From NCBI GenBank assembly GCA_016208685.1, contig JACQXM010000056.1:1-46742 (forward strand): 46,742 nucleotides of DNA, given 5' to 3'. Numbering within the stretch: position 1 is the first letter of the stretch; the number at the start of each line of letters is the position of its first letter. The stretch comes from Planctomycetota bacterium. GTDB taxonomy: Bacteria; Planctomycetota; Phycisphaerae; UBA1845. Position numbers and translations under genes: made by a program. The notes under the pieces are model-generated. The model was given only the letters and a program-made list of their open reading frames with translations, did no database searches and was not told where the DNA came from. Below, piece after piece: positions 35,865-44,701 of the stretch.

Positions 35865-36461
35865 ATGGAGTCAGCGCGCATTCGCATCGCGGTCTCATGG
35901 CTCTTTGCCATCGCCGGCGGCGTCATTGGCTTCGCCGCTGGTCCCGATGCTGCCGACCATCGCTTGCTGACGGGGGTTGTCGGGGTCTACCTCGGTTGGG
36001 CCTTGTATTGGGGCGTCCCGCCCGTTTGGGTCGCTTGGTGCAACTTCGTGCGCCGAGAGGGGGTCTGGGACTTTCGGGGCGAATTCGTGATATCGCTCGT
36101 GTTCTTCTTCTATGTACCACTGGTCGGCGGGTACATCTACGGTGTATTTGGTGGGGCACTCTATGAGTTCCTTAAGCACCTGCGCCTCGCGAAGGGAATG
36201 AGTCCTACCCCGTTTGCGCCAAGACGGCGCGAGCCCAGCCTCGAAGAGATAGTCGGTGGGCAGGAAATGATGCGAAGTCTTGGCCCAGACGCCGACGTCC
36301 AGCCCGCCGGCTACGATGCAGACGTCCAAGCCGAACCAGCATCGGCTGTGCCGCTCGTCCCCTCAGACGGCATATGCCGTGGCTGCGGTGTCCAACTGCG
36401 TCAGTCCGCGAGGTTCTGCGCGCATTGCGGTGCCGCCAGCGACTCTTTGCCGCACGGGTGA
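35865..36461 (+). CDS. Membrane protein with C-terminal zinc ribbon
   Basis: A 198-residue protein with three hydrophobic segments in the first 105 residues (SWLFAIAGGVIGFAAG; GVVGVYLGWALYWGV; VISLVFFFYVPLVGGYIYG). A charged linker follows, then a C-terminal zinc ribbon with two CxxC pairs (CRGCGVQLRQ and CAHCGA). Such double-cysteine ribbons occur in many small membrane proteins of unknown role. The ATG at 35865 is chosen; a GTG at 35838 would add nine residues. It probably shares a transcript with the preceding small gene. Family name not recognised. Confidence 0.68.
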   Translation: MESARIRIAVSWLFAIAGGVIGFAAGPDAADHRLLTGVVGVYLGWALYWGVPPVWVAWCNFVRREGVWDFRGEFVISLVFFFYVPLVGGYIYGVFGGALYEFLKHLRLAKGMSPTPFAPRRREPSLEEIVGGQEMMRSLGPDADVQPAGYDADVQAEPASAVPLVPSDGICRGCGVQLRQSARFCAHCGAASDSLPHG

Positions 36462-36927
36462 CTAGTCCGACGTCGTGCCGGGCGTGGACGTCCGAGTCTC
36501 GGCGAGGTGGCACACGGCACTCCTGCTTTCGGTCCGCGTCCCCCCTCCGTCGCCATTGCCGCGGCGCTGGATTACGAAGCACGTTGCACCGGAACGGGGC
36601 GACGCCGGCGCGACCGAGACCACGGCCAAGGGGCGTTGGCGTTTTCTTGCCCGTTTGCCATTGAGCGTCGGAGCCGCTCCTGATAAACTACGAACTGACG
36701 CGCCGGGATTGCGGGGCGTCCGGATGATTCGTCGGATTCGCCGGTGGCGCGAACCCGGCCGGTTCTCCGGAAACTTCCGCGGCTGCCGGCCCCGGCCTCC
36801 GCCATACCGCTCCTCGCCGCGTACGGCTTTGCGGCTCGAGGTCGCGTGTTGACGGTGACCGGTAGGTGTCGATCCGGCGGTGAGCCCGGCCGCCGGAGGA
36901 CGGCCTCAGACTTGAGGATGGTGAACC
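36462..36927. other. Spacer before the carboxypeptidase gene
   Basis: About 465 bases without a gene I can support; frames here look like shadows. A TTGACG at about 36847 might be a -35 element, but no matching -10 was found. Confidence 0.35.
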
Positions 36928-38946
36928 GTGGCCTACGCGCCGACCGGCCGTGCCCTGCACCCGGATCGCTGGTGTTCCGCTGCCGGCGCGATGTTCGCAG
37001 CCCTCGCCTGGCTTCCCCCCGCCGCCGCCCAGTATCCCACCTACCCGCAAATCGAAACCACGCTGCTGAATTCCCAGACCAACTACCCGGCCCTGTGCCA
37101 GCGGTACAACCTGGGCACGACCGTCCAGAACCGCACGATGTGGGCGCTGCGCATCTCCGACAACGTGGGCGTGGAGGAGGACGAGCCGGAGTTCCGGTTC
37201 ATCTCCACCATGCACGGCGACGAAGTGACGGGCGTGATGCTGTGCCTGAACCTCATCGACTACCTCACCACCAACTACGGCACCGACCCGCGGGTCACGA
37301 ACCTCGTCGACTCCGTGGACATCTGGATTCAACCGTGCATGAACCCAGACGGCTACGTACTGGTGCAGCGTGAGAACGCCAACGGCGTGGACCTGAACCG
37401 CAACTTCCCCGATCCCTTTACCAGCCCGAGCAACACCACCACCGGCCGGCAGAAGGAAACCGCGAACATCATGAACTGGGCCTTTGGGCGGTCGTTCGTC
37501 CTGGCCGCCAACTACCACGGCGGCACGATGGTGGTCAACTATCCGTACGACAACAACTCCTCGGGCAGCAGCGTCTACACCGCCTCGCCGGACGACGATC
37601 AGTTCATCTGGTCCAGCGAGGAATACACGCGGAATAACCTTCCCATGTGGAACAGCGCCACGTTCTTCCACGGCATCACCAACGGCGCCGACTGGTACGC
37701 CATCAGCGGCGGCATGCAGGACTGGTCGTATCGCTACATGGGCACCAACGAGGTGACCATAGAGGTGAGCACGGTCAAAACGCCGCCCTATTCGCAGATG
37801 CCCGCCTTCTGGGCCGACAACCGGGAGGCGATGCTGACGTACATCGAGACCGTCCTTACCGGCGTGCGCGGCATCGTCACCGACGCCAACACGTTGTCGC
37901 CGCTGTTTGCGACGGTGGCCGTCGTGGGGCGGGATCATGACATTTTTACCGACCCTGCGGTGGGAAATTACCACCGCCTGCTGCTGCCCGGCACGTATGG
38001 CATGACGTTCGAGGCGGCGGGTCACGATACCGTGACTGCGGGCAACATCGTGGTGGCGTCCGGGCCGGCCACACGGCTGGATCTGGCCCTCGGGCCGCCC
38101 ACGGTGGTCAGCGCGCCCAACGGCGGGGAAACCGTGTTCGGGGGCATGCCCACGAACATCACCTGGACCGGCAATCCCACGACGGCCTTCCGCGCCCAAT
38201 ACTCGAACAACTACGGAGACACGACGACGGTCAGCGACGACTTCGAGAGCGGTACGCTCAGCGGCGACTACAGCACGGGCGGTAATCAGCCCTGGACCGT
38301 CGCCAGCGGCGGAGCCCATCTGGGCACGTATGCGGCCAAGTCGGGCGTGATCACGCACACGCAGATGACGTGGATGACGCGGTCCTTTACCGGCGGGACG
38401 TTGAGCTTCTGGTACCGCGTCAGCTCCGAGGTGGGCTACTACTACTTCAACTTCTACATCAACGGGGTGCAGCAGGTCCACGTCAGCGGCGCAGGGTCGT
38501 GGACCAACTACACCACGACGCTACCCACCGGAACCACCTACGTGCTGCGCTGGGAGTATACCAAGGACGGCAGCGTCTCCTCCGGCAGCGACAACGTGCG
38601 GGTGGATGATCTCCAGATGACGGTGGACAACACCACCTGGACGGAGATCGGCGTGACCTCGGCGGGCGCCACGTCGCTGCCCTGGACCCCCTCGGTGCCG
38701 GGGACGAACTACAAGGTTCGCGTGCGCGCGGAGTACAGCGCCGACGCTCACGGCGCGTGGGACGAAAGCAACGCGACCTTCACGGTGCAGAGCTCCATAC
38801 CCGCGGTTTCGGACTGGGGCATGGTGGTGATGCTGCTGCTGGTCGTCGTCGCGCAGACCTTGGCGTTGCGTGCTCGATACGCCGCGCCGCGGCCGGCGAC
38901 GCCGGTGCGGGCAGGGCTCTCGAACGCAGGGGATGCCCATGCGTAA
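36928..38946 (+). CDS. Secreted M14-family zinc carboxypeptidase with IPTL-CTERM-like tail
   Basis: A 672-residue protein. A signal region (AAGAMFAALAWLPPAAAQ) precedes the M14 catalytic domain (about 40-315), with zinc ligands in TMHGDEVTG and ANYHGGT, substrate Arg in VDLNRNFPD and the catalytic Glu in VTIEVSTV. A transthyretin-like regulatory domain (VRGIVTDANTLSPLFATVAV) follows, then beta-sandwich repeats with NGGETVFGG. The end, SIPAVSDWGMVVMLLLVVVA followed by ALRARY, matches the IPTL-CTERM sorting signal (IPTLSEWGM..., helix, Arg-rich end), so it should be processed by an exosortase-type system and surface-bound. GTG start at 36928. It overlaps the ankyrin gene by eight bases. Confidence 0.88.
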   Translation: MAYAPTGRALHPDRWCSAAGAMFAALAWLPPAAAQYPTYPQIETTLLNSQTNYPALCQRYNLGTTVQNRTMWALRISDNVGVEEDEPEFRFISTMHGDEVTGVMLCLNLIDYLTTNYGTDPRVTNLVDSVDIWIQPCMNPDGYVLVQRENANGVDLNRNFPDPFTSPSNTTTGRQKETANIMNWAFGRSFVLAANYHGGTMVVNYPYDNNSSGSSVYTASPDDDQFIWSSEEYTRNNLPMWNSATFFHGITNGADWYAISGGMQDWSYRYMGTNEVTIEVSTVKTPPYSQMPAFWADNREAMLTYIETVLTGVRGIVTDANTLSPLFATVAVVGRDHDIFTDPAVGNYHRLLLPGTYGMTFEAAGHDTVTAGNIVVASGPATRLDLALGPPTVVSAPNGGETVFGGMPTNITWTGNPTTAFRAQYSNNYGDTTTVSDDFESGTLSGDYSTGGNQPWTVASGGAHLGTYAAKSGVITHTQMTWMTRSFTGGTLSFWYRVSSEVGYYYFNFYINGVQQVHVSGAGSWTNYTTTLPTGTTYVLRWEYTKDGSVSSGSDNVRVDDLQMTVDNTTWTEIGVTSAGATSLPWTPSVPGTNYKVRVRAEYSADAHGAWDESNATFTVQSSIPAVSDWGMVVMLLLVVVAQTLALRARYAAPRPATPVRAGLSNAGDAHA

Positions 38947-39838
38947 CGGTTTCATGCTGATCTCGCTGCTGTCAGCCGCGCTCACGGGCGCACACGGCCG
39001 GGCCGCCGAACCGGGCGCCGGCATCCACGCCGCCGTCACCGCGGGGGACGTTCCGCGCGTCGCGACGCTGCTTGCCGGCTCGCCGGGCGCCGTCCAGGAA
39101 AAGGACGCCACGGGCGCCACGCCGCTCCACCTGGCCATGCGGAACCTCAAGCCGGACATGGTAAAGTTGCTTCTCGAACGTGGGGCGGACGTCAATGCCC
39201 GGGACCGCGACGGCTGCACGCCGCTGCATCGGGCGGCGTACTACGGCGAAGACGCCTGGCGTGCGGCCCGCCAAGCGGTCGCCGGGCTGCTCCTGGAACA
39301 CAAGGCGGATGTTGCCGCGGTGGATGCGCAGGACAGGACGGCGCTGCACATCGCGGCGATCAAGGGCCGCGTGGAACTGGTGGAGCCCCTCCGTGCGGCC
39401 GGCGCGTCCCTCGCAGCCGCGGATCGCCTGGGGCGCACTCCGCTGCACGACGCGGCGATGTCCAGCCAGGTGGGCGTCGTTAAGGCGCTGCTTGACGCCG
39501 GCGCGGACCCCGCCGCCGCGGACGACGACGGAAACACGCCTCTGCATCTGGCGGCGCGGCGGTTTCGCAAGGAGGCCGCGGAGCTGTTGCTTTCCCGTGG
39601 GGCCAGCGTGCACGCCACGAACAAGGCGAAGGCCACGCCGCTGCACCTGGCGGCGGCGGAAGGCGGCGACGAACCGGAACTGGACCAGGCGGCGCTCCGC
39701 GTCGTGGAGGTACTGCTGTCGGCGGGTGCGGAGGTCAACGCCCGCGACGTCCAGGGGGCTACGCCGCTCCGCTACGCCATCAAGAACGGCCGCAAGGCTA
39801 CCGCCTCCGCCTTGTCGCTTCGCGGCGGTATCGAGTAG
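38939..39838 (+). CDS. Secreted ankyrin-repeat protein
   Basis: A 299-residue protein with a signal peptide (FMLISLLSAALTGAHG). About seven ankyrin repeats follow, each with the TPLHLA / LLL..GADVNA pattern, for example GATPLHLAMRNLKPDMVKLL, RTALHIAAIKGRVELVEPL and NTPLHLAARRF. There is no second domain, so it is a pure binding protein, probably periplasmic. The ATG lies inside the end of the carboxypeptidase gene with GGGGA just upstream, so the two are translationally coupled and may act together. Its partner is not evident. Confidence 0.88.
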   Translation: MRNGFMLISLLSAALTGAHGRAAEPGAGIHAAVTAGDVPRVATLLAGSPGAVQEKDATGATPLHLAMRNLKPDMVKLLLERGADVNARDRDGCTPLHRAAYYGEDAWRAARQAVAGLLLEHKADVAAVDAQDRTALHIAAIKGRVELVEPLRAAGASLAAADRLGRTPLHDAAMSSQVGVVKALLDAGADPAAADDDGNTPLHLAARRFRKEAAELLLSRGASVHATNKAKATPLHLAAAEGGDEPELDQAALRVVEVLLSAGAEVNARDVQGATPLRYAIKNGRKATASALSLRGGIE

Positions 39839-39965
39839 CCGGACGGGTGATCGGGCCGCCGACGGCTCGGCATTTCTTGTCAGGGTGACATCGGGGTTCC
39901 TATGATCGGGCAGTGAGGCAGCCGGTTCGCGCCGCCGACACCGCCGCGGCTTGTGATCGAAGCGA

Positions 39966-40892
39966 ATGAGTGACACCATCCGTCGTCGCCGGTTGTACCG
40001 CAGCTCCGTGGTGGCGGTGCGCGACGTATGCTGCCGGCCCCACGATGCGAGCTGCGGCGGGGAGGAGTTCTCCACCAGCGCCGACGTGGTCTTTCCGCGC
40101 TCGGGCGCCTTCCTGTGGCACATCCGCGGCGAAGAAGTGCTCGGTGACGCCCATCACGTGCTCTTCTTTCCTCTCGGCGAGCCTTATCGCGTCAGCCATC
40201 CGGTTTCGGGCGGGGACGACTGCACCGTGTTCTCCTTCGCATCCGAGGTACTCGCCGACGCTTTCGCGAGCGTCGATCCCGCGGTTCGCGATGCCCCGGA
40301 GCGGCCGTTCCGAGCGGTCCATTGCCGCGTGAGCGCCATGAGCGTCGCCGTCCAGCAGGGGCTGCGGCGCGTGCTTTGCTCCGGCAATGATGCCGCGCCC
40401 GACCCGCTCGCGGTCGACGAGGTGTCGCTTCGTTTGCTGGCGGCGGTCGCGGAGGCAAGCGGCAGGCGGCAGTCCCTCCGTCCGGCGAGGCTTCGCGGCG
40501 ATACCGTCCGCTGGCATAGGGCCGTTGCCGCCGAGACGCGCAAGTTGCTGCTCCTCCGCTTCCACGAACCGCTCACGCTTCCGGAGATTGCCCGGCAGGT
40601 GCACGTGTCGCCGTTCCACTTGGCGCGGGTGTTTCGCCGTGAGGCGGGTGTGTCACTGCATCGCTACGTCACGCAGCTTCGCCTGCGGGCGGCCATGGAA
40701 CGACTTGCCGACGGCAACGGCGACCTCAGCCAACTTGCCCTTTCCCTGGGCTTTTGCAGCCACAGCCACTTCACCGATTCCTTCCAACGCGCCTTCCACG
40801 TATCGCCCGCGGAATTCCGCGATCGCCTCACCACGCAACGGCTGCGTGAAATGAGCAAGAATCTGGAAGCCCCGGCCTCCGTCGTGGCGTAA
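39966..40892 (+). CDS. AraC-family transcriptional regulator
   Basis: A 308-residue regulator. Residues 1-170 form a cupin-like sensing domain (ADVVFPRSGAFLWHI, HHVLFFPLGEPYRVSH). The C-terminal ~110 residues hold two helix-turn-helix units: LTLPEIARQVHVSPFHLARV and LSQLALSLGFCSHSHFTDSF, followed by FHVSPAEFRDRL. These are the AraC/XylS signatures. No inducer can be named. The downstream small metal-binding gene is separated by about 140 bases and may or may not be a target. Confidence 0.9.
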   Translation: MSDTIRRRRLYRSSVVAVRDVCCRPHDASCGGEEFSTSADVVFPRSGAFLWHIRGEEVLGDAHHVLFFPLGEPYRVSHPVSGGDDCTVFSFASEVLADAFASVDPAVRDAPERPFRAVHCRVSAMSVAVQQGLRRVLCSGNDAAPDPLAVDEVSLRLLAAVAEASGRRQSLRPARLRGDTVRWHRAVAAETRKLLLLRFHEPLTLPEIARQVHVSPFHLARVFRREAGVSLHRYVTQLRLRAAMERLADGNGDLSQLALSLGFCSHSHFTDSFQRAFHVSPAEFRDRLTTQRLREMSKNLEAPASVVA

Positions 40893-41034
40893 CCTCTTAA
40901 CAACACAACGCGGCCGGCAACCCCGCAGCACGCGGGCACAAGCCGACGCGCGGTGTGGCGTTGGCCCGATCGGTGGGAGGCGGCAACGGCGGCCTCGCGG
41001 GCGGATGCCGGGATTCCTGACGGAGGCACACGAC

Positions 41035-41187
41035 GTGGCGACGAAGAAGTGTCCGGTATGTGACTGGGAGATCAAAGAGGGCGGCCAATCGGTCAAGGTC
41101 GAGGGCAAGACGGTCGTGGTGTGCTGTGACGAGTGCGCCGCGAAGGTCAAGGCCGATCCCGGGAAGTTCTCCCAGGTGAAGGGGTGA
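41035..41187 (+). CDS. Small cysteine-rich metal-binding protein (YHS/TRASH-like)
   Basis: A 50-residue protein with two cysteine clusters: KKCPVCDWEI and VVVCCDECAAKV, ending with KADPGKFSQ. The CxxC...CCxxC spacing and the KV..DP.KF ending are typical of YHS/TRASH-like domains that bind heavy metals. GTG at 41035 has GGAGG eight bases upstream, so it is preferred over the ATG at 41005. It follows an AraC regulator, but a link is only inferred. Confidence 0.68.
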   Translation: MATKKCPVCDWEIKEGGQSVKVEGKTVVVCCDECAAKVKADPGKFSQVKG

Positions 41188-41286
41188 GGCTCGGCCGCGG
41201 GGTGCGGCGCCGGCATCGCAGGTCCGGCGCCGCGCCCACTACGGACCGGGCGAAGTTGGCAATCGGTCAGCGGGAGGAACGCCGCC

Positions 41287-42219
41287 ATGGGGCTCCTGGT
41301 TGTAGCGTGGTTCATGGGTACAGCAGCGGCACGCGGTGCCGGGGAGGATCAGATGACAGGCGTGCAATCGGCCCGGGATCGAGAACAGATTCTGGCGCAT
41401 ATCGACAGCATCTTTCAGGCCTACATAGCCCAGGATCGCGACACCATCCGGCGGACGCACACGGAAGACTGGGTGGGATTCCAGGGTCCCAGCACCGGCA
41501 TCGAGCGCGGGCTCGACGCCTACATGAAGAACGCCGAGAGGTCTCTGCAGCATTTCCAGGGCACTGGGTATCAACTCCTCGACACCGAGGTGCAACTCCA
41601 CGGCGACGTGGCACTGGTGTACTACGTGGCGCGCTTCGACTACCGCGACGCGGAGGGCAAACCGGGTTCGCTGCCTTTGCGTTCCATCGACGTATATCGC
41701 CGCGAGGCGGGACGGTGGAACCAGGCAGGCTCGCACATCACGCCCATCCCCGGCGCGGGCGCGTGGGGAGAAGCCGCCGGATCACCGTCCGGGACGGGCG
41801 CGGTCGCGGCCGCCGAAGGCGCGTCGCGCACGCTCACGGCCGCGGAGCGCGAGGCGCTGCTCGCGGCGCGCGAGGAAGTGTGGCGTGCCTGGTTCTCGAA
41901 TGACTCGGTGCGGCTGAGCCGGGTGCTGCCGGCGGAACTGATCACCATCGACCCCGGAGTGCCGGGCTGGTCCGATCGCGCCGGAGCACTGGCCGGCGCC
42001 GAACGCTTCGCCGCCGACGGCGGGCGCCTTCTACGGCTGGAGTTCCCGCGCACCGAGATTCAGGCGTACGGCAACGTCGCGATCCTCTACACGGAATACC
42101 TCTTCGAGACGCAGGTGGGCGACCAGCATCGGACGGTACGCGGCCGCGGGACCGAGATGTTCCATCGCCGCAACGGCGATTGGGTCAATACCGGCTGGCA
42201 TTTGGACGCGGGGCCATGA
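41287..42219 (+). CDS. Exported protein with two SnoaL/DUF4440-like domains
   Basis: A 310-residue protein with a short hydrophobic N-terminus (LLVVAWFMGTAAARG). Two similar alpha+beta domains follow: first REQILAHIDSIFQAYIAQDR to SIDVYRREAGRWNQAGSHIT, then EALLAAREEVWRAWFSNDSV to TEMFHRRNGDWVNTGWHLD. Each has the cone-like SnoaL/NTF2 pattern with a terminal W..W.H. Such domains are often catalytic or small-molecule-binding, but no active-site set is diagnostic. GGGAGGA lies eight bases before the ATG. It converges with coaC and stands alone. Confidence 0.78.
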   Translation: MGLLVVAWFMGTAAARGAGEDQMTGVQSARDREQILAHIDSIFQAYIAQDRDTIRRTHTEDWVGFQGPSTGIERGLDAYMKNAERSLQHFQGTGYQLLDTEVQLHGDVALVYYVARFDYRDAEGKPGSLPLRSIDVYRREAGRWNQAGSHITPIPGAGAWGEAAGSPSGTGAVAAAEGASRTLTAAEREALLAAREEVWRAWFSNDSVRLSRVLPAELITIDPGVPGWSDRAGALAGAERFAADGGRLLRLEFPRTEIQAYGNVAILYTEYLFETQVGDQHRTVRGRGTEMFHRRNGDWVNTGWHLDAGP

Positions 42220-42275
42220 CGGACGAGGTGAACCGGCTGGGCGCCCGCGGGGTGCTGGTGCCGCCGCGGCGGAGT

Positions 42276-42881
42276 CTATCCGCCGCCTGGCGCCCGCTTG
42301 GGCGGTCGTTCGCGGAGCATGCACGCCGCGACGCGGAGGATCTCCTCCGGCTCGGCCATGCGCCCCACGCCGACGCTGCGGCAGGCAAGCCAGCCCTCCC
42401 CCGGGCCGACGAAGGCGAAGCCATGTTCCTTAAGGATGCTTACGTTTCTCTGCACGATGGAGTTGGCCCACATACGCACGTTCATCGCGGGGGCCAGTAG
42501 CACCGGCGCGCCGGCGGCGATGAGCAGCGTGGAGAGCAGGTCATCGGCGATACCCGCGGTGGCTTTGCCGACCAGGTTCGCCGTCGCCGGCGCCACGAGC
42601 AACAGATCAGCGGTTTCGGTGGCAGCGATGTGCTGCACGTCGGCGGGGTTCGGCGCCTTCCACAGGCTGGTGAGCACGGGGCGCCCGCTAAGCGACTGGA
42701 AGGTGAGGGCGGAAACGAATCTACGGGCGGCGGAGGTCATGGCCACGGTGACCACCGCACCGCGCTGGACCAGATCGGACACTACCTGGCAGGTCTTGTA
42801 GGCCGCGATGCCCCCGCACACGCCGACGAGCACTTCGTACCCGGCAAGGTCGCGCGCCGGCGGCTCAGGCGGGTTCTTCAT
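42276..42881 (-). CDS. coaC: Phosphopantothenoylcysteine decarboxylase (monofunctional flavoprotein)
   Basis: A 201-residue FMN-binding decarboxylase of coenzyme A synthesis, making phosphopantetheine from phosphopantothenoylcysteine. It carries LVGVCGGIAAYKT, the active-site His in DVQHIAATETADLLLVAPAT, the PAMNVRMW substrate clamp and the redox cysteine loop GEGWLACRSVGVGRMAEP. Most bacteria fuse CoaB to this domain; here only the decarboxylase is present and the CoaB ligase is not in the window. The start lies within the end of rpoZ, so it is translated with it. It ends the tpiA-to-coaC operon. Confidence 0.9.
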   Translation of the reverse strand: MKNPPEPPARDLAGYEVLVGVCGGIAAYKTCQVVSDLVQRGAVVTVAMTSAARRFVSALTFQSLSGRPVLTSLWKAPNPADVQHIAATETADLLLVAPATANLVGKATAGIADDLLSTLLIAAGAPVLLAPAMNVRMWANSIVQRNVSILKEHGFAFVGPGEGWLACRSVGVGRMAEPEEILRVAACMLRERPPKRAPGGG

Positions 42882-43089
42882 TCTCCGACCCTTCCTCGGG
42901 CAGCTCGAGCTCGATCTTGCCCTCGAGGATTTCCCTCGTGATGACCTCCATCTCGGTGAGCCCCTTGCTTTCCACCATGGGCCGGCTGCCCTGCATCAAT
43001 TGCAGCCAACGGCGCTGGATCAGGGCGCAGAGCTTGAAACGCCCCCCGACCTTGTCCATGATCTCGTCATTGCGTAGCGCTTCGATCAT
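42865..43089 (-). CDS. rpoZ: DNA-directed RNA polymerase omega subunit
   Basis: A 74-residue small subunit that helps assemble RNA polymerase. It has the family pattern of a short helix-rich core (VGGRFKLCALIQRRWLQLMQ) followed by an acidic tail (ELELPEEGSENEEPA). Its ATG overlaps the gmk stop as ATGA and it overlaps coaC by 17 bases, so the order gmk-rpoZ-coaC seen in many bacteria is preserved. That context supports a call that would be weaker on sequence alone. Confidence 0.85.
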   Translation of the reverse strand: MIEALRNDEIMDKVGGRFKLCALIQRRWLQLMQGSRPMVESKGLTEMEVITREILEGKIELELPEEGSENEEPA

Positions 43090-43688
43090 GCCTTCTGTTG
43101 CTCCCGCGTTATGATCGCCTTGACCTGTTCTACGGTCGTTTCCAGGACGTCGTTCACCACGAAGTAGGGGTAGCAGCCGCTGTCGCGCGCGGTGGCGATT
43201 TCGCCATCGGCCTTGGCCAGCCGCCGGGTCAGCTGCTCCCCAGCTTCTGTTTTACGCCCTTCCAGCCTCGCCCGCAAGGACTCGGCATCGGGGGGCAGGA
43301 CGAAAACGCGAATGGAATCGGGCATGCGGGCCGCCACCTGCATGCCGCCCTGGACGTCGATCTCCAGGATGACGCTCTGCCCGCGGCGGAGGGCCTGCTC
43401 CAGGGGCGCGCGGGGCGTGCCGTAGCGGTGGCCGACATATTCGGCGGATTCCAGGAACTCGCCCGCCGCCTCCCGCCGGGCGAACTCCTCGCGAGTAAGA
43501 AACTCATAGCTGACGCCCGGAACGTCGCCCGGCCGCATGGGACGGGTGGTTGCGGAAACGCTCCAGACGGCGCCGGGCAGGTCGGCGAGCAGCGCCGTGC
43601 AGATCGACGTCTTGCCGGCCCCCGAGGGCCCGCTGATGACGATCAGCTTGCCGCGAGTCTCGCTTCGAGGCATTGGGTTGGTGGGCAT
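43086..43688 (-). CDS. gmk: Guanylate kinase
   Basis: A 200-residue enzyme converting GMP to GDP with ATP. The P-loop is ISGPSGAGKTS, the GMP-binding region is SVSATTRPMRPGDVPGVSY, and later blocks are FLESAEYVGHRYGTP, ILEIDVQGG and the LID region with RLAKADGEI. An N-terminal tail of about 12 residues is extra; the ATG at 43673 could also serve. It overlaps rpoZ by four bases. The 128-base gap to yicC contains degenerate short repeats (ATTCG/GCCATT) but no gene. Confidence 0.96.
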   Translation of the reverse strand: MPTNPMPRSETRGKLIVISGPSGAGKTSICTALLADLPGAVWSVSATTRPMRPGDVPGVSYEFLTREEFARREAAGEFLESAEYVGHRYGTPRAPLEQALRRGQSVILEIDVQGGMQVAARMPDSIRVFVLPPDAESLRARLEGRKTEAGEQLTRRLAKADGEIATARDSGCYPYFVVNDVLETTVEQVKAIITREQQKA

Positions 43689-43816
43689 GACGAACCTGGG
43701 CAGGCCCTAAGCCAGAGCGTTACGCGCCTCGGGGCCACGGTCCGACCCCCGCGTCGACGCGACTCGCCCCTGGCTCTCTAACTTGCTTTGGCGATTCGAC
43801 ATTTGCCGTTCGCCAT

Positions 43817-44701
43817 TCATTCGACGTTCTGCACCTGCTCCTTGAGGCGGTCGATCAGGCCCTTGACCTCCACGATGCTGCGGGCGATGACCGCGTCGTT
43901 GCTCTTGGAGCCGATGGTGTTGGCCTCGCGCAGCAGCTCCTGCGCCAGAAAATCCAAGGTCCGTCCCACGGGTTCGGCGCGGTTACACAGGTCGGCGAAC
44001 TGGTCGAGGTGTGAGGCGAGCCGCGTCAGTTCCTCGCTGATATCGCAGCGTTCGGCGTAGATGGCGACCTCGCGCATCAACCCCTCGGTCTCCAGCTCGA
44101 AGCCTCCGCCCTGCATCAACAGGCCCACGCGTGTGCGCAGCCGCTCGTGGTACTCCTGCACCACCAGCGGCGCTCGCGCCGCCACCTCGCGCAACCGTTC
44201 ACGCACCCCGGCGCAGGTGTCGTTAAGCGCGGCGCGAAGCGTGCCGCCCTCCTCACGACGCATGGCGAGCAAGGAATCGAGCGCCTGGCCGCAAAGCCGT
44301 TCCAGCAGTCCCTGCTGCCGCTGCCGGGTCTCGTCGTCGAACTCCGGAGCCTGGGTTACGCCGGGAAGCTGTGCCACACTGCCTAAGTCGATCGTGGGCT
44401 GCACGCCCTTGGGGGCCTTGGCCTGCGCGAGCTGGTCCACGTAGCCCTGGAGCGCCGCGAGGTTGACGGGGCAGAGGACGGATCTGCCGTCGCCGCCCAC
44501 ACGCAACGTGCAGGTCACGCTGCCGCGCGACAGTCGGCCGCGCAGGACCTTCTCCACGGCGCTTTCCGCGAATTGCCAGGGATCGGGCAGGCGTATGGCG
44601 AGCTTCAGGTATCGGTGGTTGACGCTGCGTAGCTCCAGTGAGTACGTGGCGCCGTCTTCCACGTGCTCCGCGAGGCCATAGCCCGTCATCGACTGGATCA
44701 T
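43817..44701 (-). CDS. yicC: YicC-family endoribonuclease
   Basis: A 294-residue protein of the YicC/YloC family, whose members act as RNases on small RNAs in E. coli. The N-terminus [14 protein letters not shown] and [19 protein letters not shown] are the family signature; the C-terminal DUF1732 part carries [19 protein letters not shown] and [20 protein letters not shown], which is highly conserved. yicC next to gmk and rpoZ is a common arrangement. Its start overlaps the secG stop by four bases (ATGA). Confidence 0.93.
   Translation of the reverse strand: MIQSMTGYGLAEHVEDGATYSLELRSVNHRYLKLAIRLPDPWQFAESAVEKVLRGRLSRGSVTCTLRVGGDGRSVLCPVNLAALQGYVDQLAQAKAPKGVQPTIDLGSVAQLPGVTQAPEFDDETRQRQQGLLERLCGQALDSLLAMRREEGGTLRAALNDTCAGVRERLREVAARAPLVVQEYHERLRTRVGLLMQGGGFELETEGLMREVAIYAERCDISEELTRLASHLDQFADLCNRAEPVGRTLDFLAQELLREANTIGSKSNDAVIARSIVEVKGLIDRLKEQVQNVE

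Noticed and set aside
43790..43828. Degenerate ATTCG/GCCATT repeat between gmk and yicC as a regulatory element.
   Set aside because: It is short and irregular and lacks symmetry; it looks like a simple-sequence patch.
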